Source: UBA7672 sp035995285
GTDB taxonomy: Bacteria > Pseudomonadota > Alphaproteobacteria > Caulobacterales > Hyphomonadaceae
Assembly (NCBI GenBank): GCA_035995285.1
Contig: DASYKO010000476.1
Location: 1 to 23,912, forward strand
Direction: 5' to 3'
Length of the DNA stretch: 23,912 bases
Part shown: one piece after another, positions 7,403 through 15,922 of the stretch
Position numbering within the stretch: the stretch's first letter is position 1
Layout of the letters: each line of letters begins with the position of its first letter
The notes under the pieces: model-generated
The model's input: only the letters and a program-made list of their open reading frames with translations
Told to the model about the DNA's origin: nothing
The model's database searches: none
Translations under genes and position numbers: made by a program

Positions 7403-7861
7403 ATGAAACACCTGCTGCTTGGCCTTTCTGCCCTCGCCCTCGCCGCGCCGGCCTTTGCCGATGTGCGCCTCTTCTCAACCGTGCAGGAAGAGATCGTCAT
7501 CCAGAAGCCGAATGGCGGCCGTGAGGTGAAGCTCGTGGCCGCCGACAGCGTCGCCCCCGGTGACACGGTGATCGTGCGCGTGGCCTACGCCAACGAGAGC
7601 GACAAGCCGGCGTCCGATATCGTGATTTCCAATCCCGTGCCTGAACATCTCAGCCTGGTCGACATCCGCGAAGGCGGCGAGCCCGCCTATTCCGTTGATG
7701 GCGGCAAGACCTGGGGAGCGCTCAGCGCGCTCAAGATCGTCTCCGGCGGAGAGACGCGCGTCGCCAAGGCTGCGGACGTGACGAACGTTCGCTGGCGGCT
7801 CACCCAGCCGCTGGCGCCGGGCGCCGCCGGCGCAGTCGCCTTCTCCGCACGCCTCAACTGA
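7403..7861 (+). CDS. Small exported single-domain DUF11-like protein, cluster gene 2
   Basis: A 152-residue protein: signal peptide (about 1-19, cleavage at AFA/DV) plus one Ig-like domain. The ribosome-binding site CGGAG is 7 bases ahead of the ATG. The domain matches the C-terminal domain of the 797-residue protein at the end of this cluster. Both have a PG...V...AN-type opening, an S-x-x-GGKTW/NNGSTW turn, VT(N/H)VR(W/A)(R/K)L, and a closing AAG-rich strand. It is therefore the free-standing version of a module used at the tip of the larger protein, as expected for a repeating subunit or partner. It contains no cysteine and no enzyme motif. Confidence 0.76.
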   Translation: MKHLLLGLSALALAAPAFADVRLFSTVQEEIVIQKPNGGREVKLVAADSVAPGDTVIVRVAYANESDKPASDIVISNPVPEHLSLVDIREGGEPAYSVDGGKTWGALSALKIVSGGETRVAKAADVTNVRWRLTQPLAPGAAGAVAFSARLN

Positions 7862-7892
7862 TCATCACAGAACATAACAGGAGCTCCTCCCC

Positions 7893-8981
7893 GTGACTCG
7901 TTTTCCCCGATTGCTTGCCATGACGGCGATCGCTGGCCTTGCCAGCGGCGGCGCCTGGGCCAGCGGAACCACCGCTGGTTCTACCATCAGCAACACCGCC
8001 ACCATTGGCTACACGGTCGGCGGCGTACAGCAGCCTGACGTCAACTCGAACGCAGCCTCGTTCGTGGTCGACATGCTGGTCAACATGTCGGTCGCCGAAG
8101 TCGGCGGCTCGGCCACCGTCGTCGTCCCCAGCGCAGCAGGACAGGTGAGCGCCTTCACGGTCACCAACACGTCGAACTCCACGCTCGACTTCATCCTGGC
8201 CCCCACGCAGGACGCCAACGGCGCCACAACCGCCTTCGGCGGGACGGATGCCGGCAACGCCACCAATGTGCACGTCTATGTCGACAACGGCGATAACGTG
8301 TTCAACCCGGCCCAGGACACGGCGACGTATATCGACCAGCTTGCGGCAGACGCCTCAGTGAAAGTATTCGTCGTGGCCGATATCCCGTTCGGCCTTGCCA
8401 ACGGCGCGGCCATTGGACTCACGCTGACGGCGACGGCCGCCTCGGGCACGACCGCTTCATCGCAGGGAGCAGCCCTTGTCGCCACATCCGGCGCAGACAC
8501 GCCCGGCTCGATGGACATCGTGTTCGGCGATACAGCCGGCGACACGGACAGCGCCAATGACGGCAAGTACTCGGACGACGACGAATACCGCATCTCGTCG
8601 GCGACCATGCTGATCTCGAAGATCGCGCGCGTGCTGTCGGATCCGTTTAACGGCACGACGAACCCCAAGCCGGTTCCCGGCGCCGTGATCGAGTACTGCA
8701 TCGTGATGCAGAACACGGGCTCGGTCTCGGCCACGGGTCTGATCGTCACCGACACGGTTCCTGCCCACACCACCTATGTGGCGGGCTCGATCAAATCGGC
8801 CGGCAGCGTCACCAGCGGCGCGTGCAATTCGGACGGCGTGACCGAAGACGATGACGCTTCCGACTCGGGCGAGCCGGATACGGCTACGGGCTCGTTCGGC
8901 TCAGGCGTCGTGACAGTGAACCTCGCCACGGTTGCGGCGAGCCAGACGCTGACTGCGCTGTTCCGCACCACGATCGACTAG
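7893..8981 (+). CDS. Exported DUF11 domain protein, cluster gene 3
   Basis: A 362-residue protein starting at GTG, with AGGAG 8 bases upstream. The GTG start gives a proper signal peptide (MTRFPR... to about residue 24, AWA/SG), whereas the later ATG would lack the basic N-terminus. Residues 25-180 have the pattern AGSTISNTATIGYTVGG...FTVTNTSNSTLDF common in exported DUF11-linked proteins. Asp-rich stretches (about 131-142 and 213-231) may bind calcium. Residues 250-360 are a DUF11 domain (DPFNGTTNPKPVPGAVIEY...VTDTVPAHTTYVAGSI), sharing its NPK-PGAV-EY core with the 797-residue protein. Two cysteines (269 and 311) could form a disulphide. An intrinsic terminator follows directly. Confidence 0.8.
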   Translation: MTRFPRLLAMTAIAGLASGGAWASGTTAGSTISNTATIGYTVGGVQQPDVNSNAASFVVDMLVNMSVAEVGGSATVVVPSAAGQVSAFTVTNTSNSTLDFILAPTQDANGATTAFGGTDAGNATNVHVYVDNGDNVFNPAQDTATYIDQLAADASVKVFVVADIPFGLANGAAIGLTLTATAASGTTASSQGAALVATSGADTPGSMDIVFGDTAGDTDSANDGKYSDDDEYRISSATMLISKIARVLSDPFNGTTNPKPVPGAVIEYCIVMQNTGSVSATGLIVTDTVPAHTTYVAGSIKSAGSVTSGACNSDGVTEDDDASDSGEPDTATGSFGSGVVTVNLATVAASQTLTALFRTTID

Positions 8982-8993
8982 TCAAACTAGGGA

Positions 8994-9024
8994 GGAGGCG
9001 GGCTCCGGTCCGCCTCCATTTTTT
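8994..9024 (+). terminator. Intrinsic terminator between cluster genes 3 and 4
   Basis: A perfect 8-bp stem (GGAGGCGG at 8994-9001, CCGCCTCC at 9010-9017) with an 8-base loop is followed by A and six T (9019-9024). This is the clearest rho-independent terminator in the window. It lies between two same-direction genes only 59 bases apart. It probably reduces rather than abolishes transcription into the barrel gene, unless that gene has its own promoter. Confidence 0.85.
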
Positions 9025-9040
9025 CCGGATCCTTCCCCCA

Positions 9041-12000
9041 GTGTTCGCCGCGTTCGCAAGATCGTGCCGGCTGCTTGCAGCCGGGCTCCTCGGCGCCGCC
9101 CTGCTCGTCGCAGCGGCGGATGCCCAGGGCGTGGCCAATCAAGGCGTGCACAACGTCGCCGAGGCCGACTTCCACATCGGCGACATTCCGGTGAAGCTGT
9201 TCTCGAACGCGTCCGACTTGCCGATCCTCCCGGCATCGGCGGCCTTCACCGCCTCCGGCTATGTCTTCGACGTGCGCACTGGTGCGGCGATGGACGAGAT
9301 CCTCGTCATGCTGGTCGACAAGTCGGGCCGGACCATCCAGTCCGCCACGACCGGCGGGGCGACGTCGACGCAGTCGGTCGATGAAAAACGTTCTGCCTCG
9401 CACACATCCCGGCGCGGAATCTACAGCTTCAAGTCGACGCGCAATGGTCGCTATCGCCTGGCGTTCGAGCTGCCGCTCGGCTGGCGAGTGGCAACGGGCG
9501 CAACTACCGCGAAGGTCCGCACCTTCGTCACGCCGGAAGGCCGCTCCGTGGTTCTCGTCGCCGGATCGTTCGGACGCGAATTCGACGTGACCGGCGGCGG
9601 CGCAATCGCCATCGACGTGCCGCTGGAGCCGGATTATCCGCGCCTGACGCTTGAGAAGACAACGACGAACACCGATGTGTCCGAAGGCGACATCGTTTCC
9701 TACAGCGTTCGCATTGCCAACGATTCCGGCGCGGGTGTTGGGCGCGACCTGGTGTTGACCGACACGCCGCCGCGCGGCTTCCGCTTCGTGTCCGGCTCGC
9801 TGCGTATCAACGACGCCCAGGCGGCCGATCCGCAGATCGATGGCTCTGCCGAGACGTTCCGCGTGCCCCTGCCGGATCTTCCTGCGGGCGACGAGCTGAA
9901 CGTGACCTATCGTATGCGCGTCGGGCCGGATGCTCGTATGGGCGATGGCGTCAACCAGGCCAGCGTCGCCGGCGCACTCGACTATGCCAGCAACAAGGCC
10001 CAGGCGATCGTGAAGGTGCGCAGCGCCTTCCTCGACGACCGCATCACCATTGTGGGCCGCGTCGCCGCCGGTTCGTGCGACATACCGAGCGAAAAGCTAT
10101 CCGGCCTTTCCGGCGTGCGCGTGGTGATGGAAGACGGGACCTGGGCGCTTACCGACAAACAGGGCCTCTATCATTTCGAAGGCGTGCGACCGGGCGTGCA
10201 TGTCGTGCAGCTTGATGCGGCGAGCCTGCCGGAAGGCTCCAAGCCCGTGTCGTGCGGCAAGGATATCCGCAAGGCCGGATCGGCGATCTCGCAATTCATC
10301 GATGCCCCGGGCGGCGCCATTGTGCGCGCGGACTTTTTGGCGTCGCCGCCGCAAACGCTCCGCACTGACCTTCTCGAGTTTCAGCCGGCGCCCGTCGTGG
10401 GCGCACCCCCAACCGCGCTTTCGAAGGAGCAAAAGCTCTTTGCCGGACCAAGCACGGGGGCCGGCTGGATCCTGCCCAAGGCAGACGCAAATCCGGATGC
10501 TCCCGCCCTGCACGTGGCGATCGGCCATGGCGTGGGCGCGAAGGTCGCTCTGCGCGTGAACGGCCAGACGGTTCCGGCAGCCACGTTCGAAGGCGCGCTG
10601 GCTTCGGCGGACGGCAATTATGACATCAGCCAGTGGCGCGGCGTCGTGATCAAGGATGGTGATAACACTCTGGAAGCCGATGTGACGACTGCGGACGGCG
10701 CGGTTACGACGCTCAAGCGCACCGTCCACTACGCTAACGCACCGGCGAAGGCCGTGCTGGTGTCTGAACAATCGAAGCTGGTGGCGGACGGCGTGTCGCG
10801 CCCAGTGGTCGCGGTGCGCATTCTCGATGCGTCCGGCAAGCCGGTACGCAAGGGCGTGACGGGCGGCGTGCGTGTTGTCACGCCCTACAAGCTGGCGTCG
10901 GAAACAGCGGCGCAGCAGCAACGCCAGCTGGCAGGGACGGAGCGCTTCGATCCGGTCTATCGCGTCACGACAGATGACGGGATCGCGCTGATCGAGCTTG
11001 ATCCGGCAACGCAGGCAGGCTGGGCCGATCTGAAATTCGAATTCCCGGCTGCGATCAAGTCGAACCCCGAGCCGGTGCGCGCCTGGCTGTCGGCATCGCG
11101 CAAGGACTGGATCATCGTGGGGTATGCGGCCGGCACGGTGGGCTTCAACACGCTGGCCGACAATGCCGAGGCGCTGCCGGGCGCGAAAGAGAAGACCTTC
11201 ACCGAGGGCGAGACCGCCTTCTACGCCAAAGGCCGGATCAAGGGCGAATGGCTGCTGACGCTGGCCTACGACACCGGCAAGAAGACCGATGACGCCACGC
11301 TGCTCGGCGCGATCGATCCGGATCGGTTCTATTCGCTCTATGGTGACGCTTCGAGCCAGGGCCATGACGCGCCTTCCTCGAAGAAGCTCTATCTCCGCCT
11401 CGACCGCGGCCAGTTCTACGCCATGTTCGGCGACTTCCAGACGGGGCTTGGGGACACGCAGCTTGCCAACTTCAACCGCACGCTGACCGGCGTGAAGCTG
11501 GAGCGCGCAGGCAAAGTGCTAACCTTCTCCGCCTTCGCCGCCGACACGGCCCAGCATGAGAAGCGTGACGAGATCCAGGGCAACGGCCTTTCGGGCTCCT
11601 ACCGTCTGTCCTCGGCGGACATCATCGCCAACACCGACCGCATCCGCATCGAGGTGCGCGATCGCTATCGCTCCGAGCGCATCGTCTCGGCGAAGGCGCT
11701 GAGCCGCCATATCGACTACGAGATCGATTATGCGTCCTCGACTCTGCTGTTCCGCGTGCCGGTACTAAGCAAGGATGCGGACTTCAATCCGATCTACATA
11801 GTAGCGGACTACGAGACCTTCGGCGCCGCCAGCAGCGATCTCACGGCCGGCGGCCGCGCTTCGGCGAAATTGTTCAACGGCAAGGTGAAACTCGGCCTCA
11901 CAGCGGTGTCAGAGGAGACCTCCGGCAACACAAGGCAGTTCAGCGGCGTCGACGCCGTGGTCCAGCTCAATGAACAGAGCACGCTGCGCGTGGAGGCTGC

Positions 12001-13507
12001 GAATTCGGATGCCGGCGGGGCTTTCGTCGCCGAGCTGCAGCATGGTTCGGAAACATCCGAACTGCTCGCTTATTATCGCCAGCAGGCGGAGGGCTTCGGC
12101 CTTGGCCAGGGGCCGTCGGGCCAGGGCGGGACCTACAAGACGGGGATCGATGTGCGCCAGAAGTTCGGCAAGGAGGTCTCTGTCGCCGGCACGGCCTATT
12201 ACGAGGGCTCGCTGAAGGATCAATCCGAGCGCACCTATGGCGATGTGCGCCTGGAGCGCCGCGACGAAGGCCGCACCGTGTTCGGCGGCGTGCGCCTGAT
12301 CGACGAGACGGGTGCGACTGGCGTCACGAAGACCACGACCGCGATGATCGCCGGGGCGACGCAGGCCCTGCTCGACAACAAGCTGGAGGTCTCGGTCTCG
12401 ACCGACATCAAGATCGCGGGCGATGACAACGACACCTATCCCGGCCGCGTGCGCCTGGGCGCGCGCTATCAGGTGATGGACGGCGTCCGCCTGGTCGGCT
12501 CGCATGAATTCTCGCTGGGCGACACGGGCGCTGAAACCTCGCAGGTCGGATTCGAGGTTGAGCCGTGGGCGGGAGCGCGGCTGGCCTCGACGCTCAACCA
12601 GACGAGCATCCGCGAACTGGGGGCGCGCACCTTCGCGCAGTTCGGCATGAGCCAGTCGCTGCCGATCGGCGAACACTGGACGGTGGACGCCTCCTTCGAT
12701 GGCGCGCGGCCCGTTGGCGGTGCGGCGTCCTCCGCCTCGACGCCGAGTTTTGCCTCCAAAGGCCCGGACCAGCGTTTCTCGGCCGTCACGGGCGGCGCCA
12801 CCTATCGTGACGACGAATGGAGCTGGAACACGCGCCTCGAGATGCGCGATGCGAACAGCGACGAGCGCTTTGGCGTCATCTCCAACGTGATCCGCCAGCT
12901 CAACGAGACGACCTCCCTCGCCGCAGCAGCGCGCGCCTTCCGGCAGACCGATGCCGACGGCTTCGCTGCCGATCTCGCGGAAGGGCGTCTTGCTGCTGTG
13001 GCGCGAGATCCGGACAGCGCCTGGACGGTGTTCGACAAGGCGACGCTTCGCCACGAAGCCCGCGAGAAGGAAGACGCCGAATCTTCGCGCCTCATCAACG
13101 ATCTTGGCCTCAGCTTCGACGACGATCACCGCAATTCGTGGCGTGGATCGATGCACTATGGCGCAAAGTATGTGACCGAGCGCATGGCGAACGATGACGC
13201 CGATGGTTTCATCCACGCCCTCTCCGGCGACATCGCCTATGGCATCTTCGAGTCGCTGGACATTGGCCTGCAGCTTGGCATGCGCCAGGCAGACGGCTCG
13301 ATGTCGTATTCCGCCGGCCCGGCCCTGGGATGGTCTCCGGTCGAGAATGCCTGGTTCAGCTTCGGCTACAACATCGTCGGCTATGAAGACCGCGATTTTG
13401 CGGGCGCCAGCTATACGCGGCAGGGCGTCTATGCCGCTTTCCGGATCAAGTTCGACCAGACGACGGTTGGCGGCATCACCGAATTCCTGGAGGGTCGATC
13501 GTCATGA
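9041..13507 (+). CDS. Giant outer-membrane beta-barrel protein with DUF11 and SdrD_B-like domains, cluster gene 4
   Basis: A 1488-residue protein with a signal peptide (to about residue 29, ADAQ). Domains in order: an N-terminal region with a carboxypeptidase-regulatory-like fold (about 65-200); a DUF11 domain (about 200-325: VSEGDIVSYSVRIANDSG, TDTPPRGFRFVSGSL); an SdrD_B/Cna-B-like domain (about 330-445: GVRVVMEDGTWALTDKQGLY, GVHVVQLDAASLP); a further beta-rich region; then, from about 700, a long series of amphipathic strands (IKGEWLLTLAYDT, LYLRLDRGQFYAMFGDFQTG, HIDYEIDYASSTLLFRVPV) ending in YTRQGVYAAFRIKFDQ. This fits an outer-membrane barrel displaying Ig-like domains. The GTG start has no Shine-Dalgarno sequence and sits 16 bases after a terminator, which suggests low expression. 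It could be an anchor, assembly platform or transporter for the small proteins (inference). Confidence 0.8.
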   Translation: MFAAFARSCRLLAAGLLGAALLVAAADAQGVANQGVHNVAEADFHIGDIPVKLFSNASDLPILPASAAFTASGYVFDVRTGAAMDEILVMLVDKSGRTIQSATTGGATSTQSVDEKRSASHTSRRGIYSFKSTRNGRYRLAFELPLGWRVATGATTAKVRTFVTPEGRSVVLVAGSFGREFDVTGGGAIAIDVPLEPDYPRLTLEKTTTNTDVSEGDIVSYSVRIANDSGAGVGRDLVLTDTPPRGFRFVSGSLRINDAQAADPQIDGSAETFRVPLPDLPAGDELNVTYRMRVGPDARMGDGVNQASVAGALDYASNKAQAIVKVRSAFLDDRITIVGRVAAGSCDIPSEKLSGLSGVRVVMEDGTWALTDKQGLYHFEGVRPGVHVVQLDAASLPEGSKPVSCGKDIRKAGSAISQFIDAPGGAIVRADFLASPPQTLRTDLLEFQPAPVVGAPPTALSKEQKLFAGPSTGAGWILPKADANPDAPALHVAIGHGVGAKVALRVNGQTVPAATFEGALASADGNYDISQWRGVVIKDGDNTLEADVTTADGAVTTLKRTVHYANAPAKAVLVSEQSKLVADGVSRPVVAVRILDASGKPVRKGVTGGVRVVTPYKLASETAAQQQRQLAGTERFDPVYRVTTDDGIALIELDPATQAGWADLKFEFPAAIKSNPEPVRAWLSASRKDWIIVGYAAGTVGFNTLADNAEALPGAKEKTFTEGETAFYAKGRIKGEWLLTLAYDTGKKTDDATLLGAIDPDRFYSLYGDASSQGHDAPSSKKLYLRLDRGQFYAMFGDFQTGLGDTQLANFNRTLTGVKLERAGKVLTFSAFAADTAQHEKRDEIQGNGLSGSYRLSSADIIANTDRIRIEVRDRYRSERIVSAKALSRHIDYEIDYASSTLLFRVPVLSKDADFNPIYIVADYETFGAASSDLTAGGRASAKLFNGKVKLGLTAVSEETSGNTRQFSGVDAVVQLNEQSTLRVEAANSDAGGAFVAELQHGSETSELLAYYRQQAEGFGLGQGPSGQGGTYKTGIDVRQKFGKEVSVAGTAYYEGSLKDQSERTYGDVRLERRDEGRTVFGGVRLIDETGATGVTKTTTAMIAGATQALLDNKLEVSVSTDIKIAGDDNDTYPGRVRLGARYQVMDGVRLVGSHEFSLGDTGAETSQVGFEVEPWAGARLASTLNQTSIRELGARTFAQFGMSQSLPIGEHWTVDASFDGARPVGGAASSASTPSFASKGPDQRFSAVTGGATYRDDEWSWNTRLEMRDANSDERFGVISNVIRQLNETTSLAAAARAFRQTDADGFAADLAEGRLAAVARDPDSAWTVFDKATLRHEAREKEDAESSRLINDLGLSFDDDHRNSWRGSMHYGAKYVTERMANDDADGFIHALSGDIAYGIFESLDIGLQLGMRQADGSMSYSAGPALGWSPVENAWFSFGYNIVGYEDRDFAGASYTRQGVYAAFRIKFDQTTVGGITEFLEGRSS

Positions 13508-15897
13508 AGGCGTGTCTCAGGATCCTCGCCTCGGCCATCCTTGCCGCCCTTGCCGGTGCGAACGCTTATGCCGCGGACGTGTGCGCGACGCCGGGCAAGG
13601 ACATCGTCGGCGTCGGCATCACCGGCGTGATCAACACCTACTTCCCCGGCACGCCGGCGCAGATCGGTTTTCCGCCGGTTGGCGTGCAGGCGGCCGGAAC
13701 GACAAGCGTCTCGCTGGGCCAATCGCAAGGCGCCTCGACGGCGATCGAGACAGGCGACCTGCTGCTCTTCATTCAGATGCAGGACGCACAGTTCGATACA
13801 TCCAACGACAATACCTATGGCGATGGCGTGCCCGGCGGCCTTGCATCCGGCATCACCGCGATCAACCAGACCGGCGTTTACGAATTCGCACGCGCGACCG
13901 GCCCGGTCGGGCTGACGGGCGGCGCCCTGACCTTCACGACGGCCACGGGCGGCCTGGTCAACACCTATTACGACGACGACGCCGACGGCACGCGCGGCCA
14001 GCGCCGCTTCCAGGTCATCCGCGTGCCGCAATATTCCAACCTGTCGATCGGCGCGGGCCTCACCGCCTTCGCGTGGAACGGCAAGGTCGGCGGCGTGCTT
14101 GTTGTCGATGTGGCGGCCCGGCTCGATCTCAATGGCGGGCTGATGGACGTCAGCGGCATGGGCTTCCGCGGCGGCGCAGGGCGGAAGATCATCGGCCTTC
14201 TCGGCTCCATCACCGACTATGCGACCTCGATCCTCTCGCTCAACACCCACGGGGAAAAAGGCGAAGGCATTGGCGGCACGCCGAACCATGTCTTCGACCT
14301 CGTCAGCGGCCTGCTGAGCCTGCTTGGCGTCGACACGATTCCCGGCGGATCGAGCGCGCGCGGCGCGCCGGGCGATGCGGGCGGCGGCGGCATGGACGCG
14401 TCGCTCTTCAACGCCAACCGCAACAGCGGCGGGGGCGGCGGCGCGGGCTACGGCAATGGCGGCGGAGGGGGCTATGCCAACTGCCCGACTGCACCCGTCG
14501 GTTGCGCCCAGAATGGCGGCCAGGGGGGCAGTGGTGTGACGGGTGTGGGCGCGGCGCGCATTCTCCTCGGCGGCGGCGGTGGGGCGGGATCGAACGACAG
14601 CGGATCCGGTCTGGGCGGCGCCGGCCTTGGATCTTCCGGCGCCACGGGCGGGGGCATCGTGATCATCCGTGCAGGTATTGTGGCTGGTGTCGGCACGATC
14701 CGCGCGAATGGCGCATCGGCAGGCACGGTCGGCAATGACGGCGCGGGTGGTGGCGGCGCGGGCGGATCGATCCTGTTCCTCGGACGCACGCTTGAGGCAG
14801 GCGCATCGGTGCTCACCTACGCAAAAGGTGGGACAGGCGGCGGCACGACGGGCAGCCATGGCCCGGGCGGCGGCGGCGGGGGCGGTTTCATCGCCTCGAC
14901 CCTGGCGTCGGTGGCGGCGGATGTCTCTGCAGGTTCGAACGGCCTCACCGTCGATGGCGGCGCATTCGGGGCCGCCTATGGCGCCCTTGCAGGCGCGACG
15001 GGCGGCGCCGCGCTGGGCGTGGGGCTCAACATCACCGGCGTCCTCTCCGGCTATGACTGCGCGCCCGCCCTCGACAAGGTGTTCGAGACGACCAAGCTCA
15101 CGCTTGGATTGAAGACGCGGCTGAAGGTGACGCTGACCAACCATCATGCGAGCGCATCGATCACGGGGGCTGCCTTCCTCGACACTTATCCCTCCGGCAT
15201 GATCAACGCGCCGGTTCCGAACATCTCGACCACGTGCGGCGGAACGGTGATTGCAGCGGCGGGCGCGAACACGCTGCAGGTGATCAACGCCTCGGTTGCG
15301 GCGGCTGCCTCGTGTTCGGTCTGGGTAGACGTGCTTCCACAGAGCTCCGGAAGCTTCCTGAACAAGATCAATGCAGGAGGACTGGTGGCGGACCTGCTCG
15401 GATCGGTGGTGAAGACGATTTTCGATTCCGAAGGCAGTTGCGATGTGATCGAGCCGCTGACGGCGGTGCAGTCTGCCGTGACCCTGTCGGACCCCAGCAA
15501 CGGGGCGACCAATCCCAAGTCCATCCCAGGCGCCGTGGTGGAATATTCCATCGCCGTAACCAATCCATCGACCGATACGCCCGCCAACGTGGTCGTGGGC
15601 GACGCCATCCCCGCCAATGCCAGCCTGATCGTGACCGATATCGGCGCGGCAGGTTCGGGCCCGGTGTCGTTTACCCAGGGCTCACCCTCGAGCACGCTGA
15701 GCTACAGCTTCACTTCGCTCGCCAGCACGGCAGACGGACTGGAGTTCTCGAACAACAACGGGTCGACCTGGACCTATATACCCACGGCGGGCGCAGGCGG
15801 CGTCGATGCAACCGTGACCCATGTGCGCGCCAAGCTCACCAGCAGCCACGCCGCCGGCGGCAAGTTCACGCTGAAGTTCCGGGTGAAGGTGAAGTAG
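13504..15897 (+). CDS. Exported glycine-rich protein with DUF7933/DUF11 C-terminus, cluster gene 5
   Basis: A 797-residue protein with a signal peptide (AYA/AD at 23). Residues 30-270 are beta-rich and contain an acidic DDDADG loop (157-162) that may bind calcium. Residues 280-460 are strongly glycine-rich (runs of 5-7 Gly), like cell-surface proteins with flexible or cross-beta glycine arrays. Residues 524-620 fit DUF7933 (TRLKVTLTNHHASASITGAAF...CGGTVIAAAG). The last 140 residues are a DUF11-like module with SDPSNGATNPKSIPGAVVEY. Its ATG overlaps the previous stop as ATGA, with GGAGGG 9 bases upstream, so it is translationally coupled to the barrel protein and the two probably act together. 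There is no C-terminal sorting signal, so export beyond the outer membrane would need a partner. Confidence 0.78.
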   Translation: MKACLRILASAILAALAGANAYAADVCATPGKDIVGVGITGVINTYFPGTPAQIGFPPVGVQAAGTTSVSLGQSQGASTAIETGDLLLFIQMQDAQFDTSNDNTYGDGVPGGLASGITAINQTGVYEFARATGPVGLTGGALTFTTATGGLVNTYYDDDADGTRGQRRFQVIRVPQYSNLSIGAGLTAFAWNGKVGGVLVVDVAARLDLNGGLMDVSGMGFRGGAGRKIIGLLGSITDYATSILSLNTHGEKGEGIGGTPNHVFDLVSGLLSLLGVDTIPGGSSARGAPGDAGGGGMDASLFNANRNSGGGGGAGYGNGGGGGYANCPTAPVGCAQNGGQGGSGVTGVGAARILLGGGGGAGSNDSGSGLGGAGLGSSGATGGGIVIIRAGIVAGVGTIRANGASAGTVGNDGAGGGGAGGSILFLGRTLEAGASVLTYAKGGTGGGTTGSHGPGGGGGGGFIASTLASVAADVSAGSNGLTVDGGAFGAAYGALAGATGGAALGVGLNITGVLSGYDCAPALDKVFETTKLTLGLKTRLKVTLTNHHASASITGAAFLDTYPSGMINAPVPNISTTCGGTVIAAAGANTLQVINASVAAAASCSVWVDVLPQSSGSFLNKINAGGLVADLLGSVVKTIFDSEGSCDVIEPLTAVQSAVTLSDPSNGATNPKSIPGAVVEYSIAVTNPSTDTPANVVVGDAIPANASLIVTDIGAAGSGPVSFTQGSPSSTLSYSFTSLASTADGLEFSNNNGSTWTYIPTAGAGGVDATVTHVRAKLTSSHAAGGKFTLKFRVKVK

Positions 15898-15905
15898 CGG
15901 CGCGT

Positions 15906-15922
15906 GCCTACGCGGCGTAGGC
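15906..15922. terminator. Hairpin between convergent genes
   Basis: GCCTACG (15906-15912) pairs with CGTAGGC (15916-15922) around a 3-base loop. It lies where the DUF11 cluster and the MBL-fold gene converge, only 10 bases apart, and it includes the stop codon of the latter. It lacks a T-tract on both sides, so it is a weak two-way terminator candidate. Confidence 0.4.

Noticed and set aside
14380..14900. GGC/GGN-rich DNA as a microsatellite
   Set aside because: The bias follows the glycine-rich reading frame of the 797-residue protein, with varied third bases and no fixed repeat unit.
13194..15147. Long open frames of over 500 codons, one on each strand, across the barrel/glycine-rich gene region
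   Set aside because: They are by-products of high-GC codon bias in the real genes. Their translations are Arg/Ala/Gly-rich without domains, and the real frame has a signal peptide and DUF modules.
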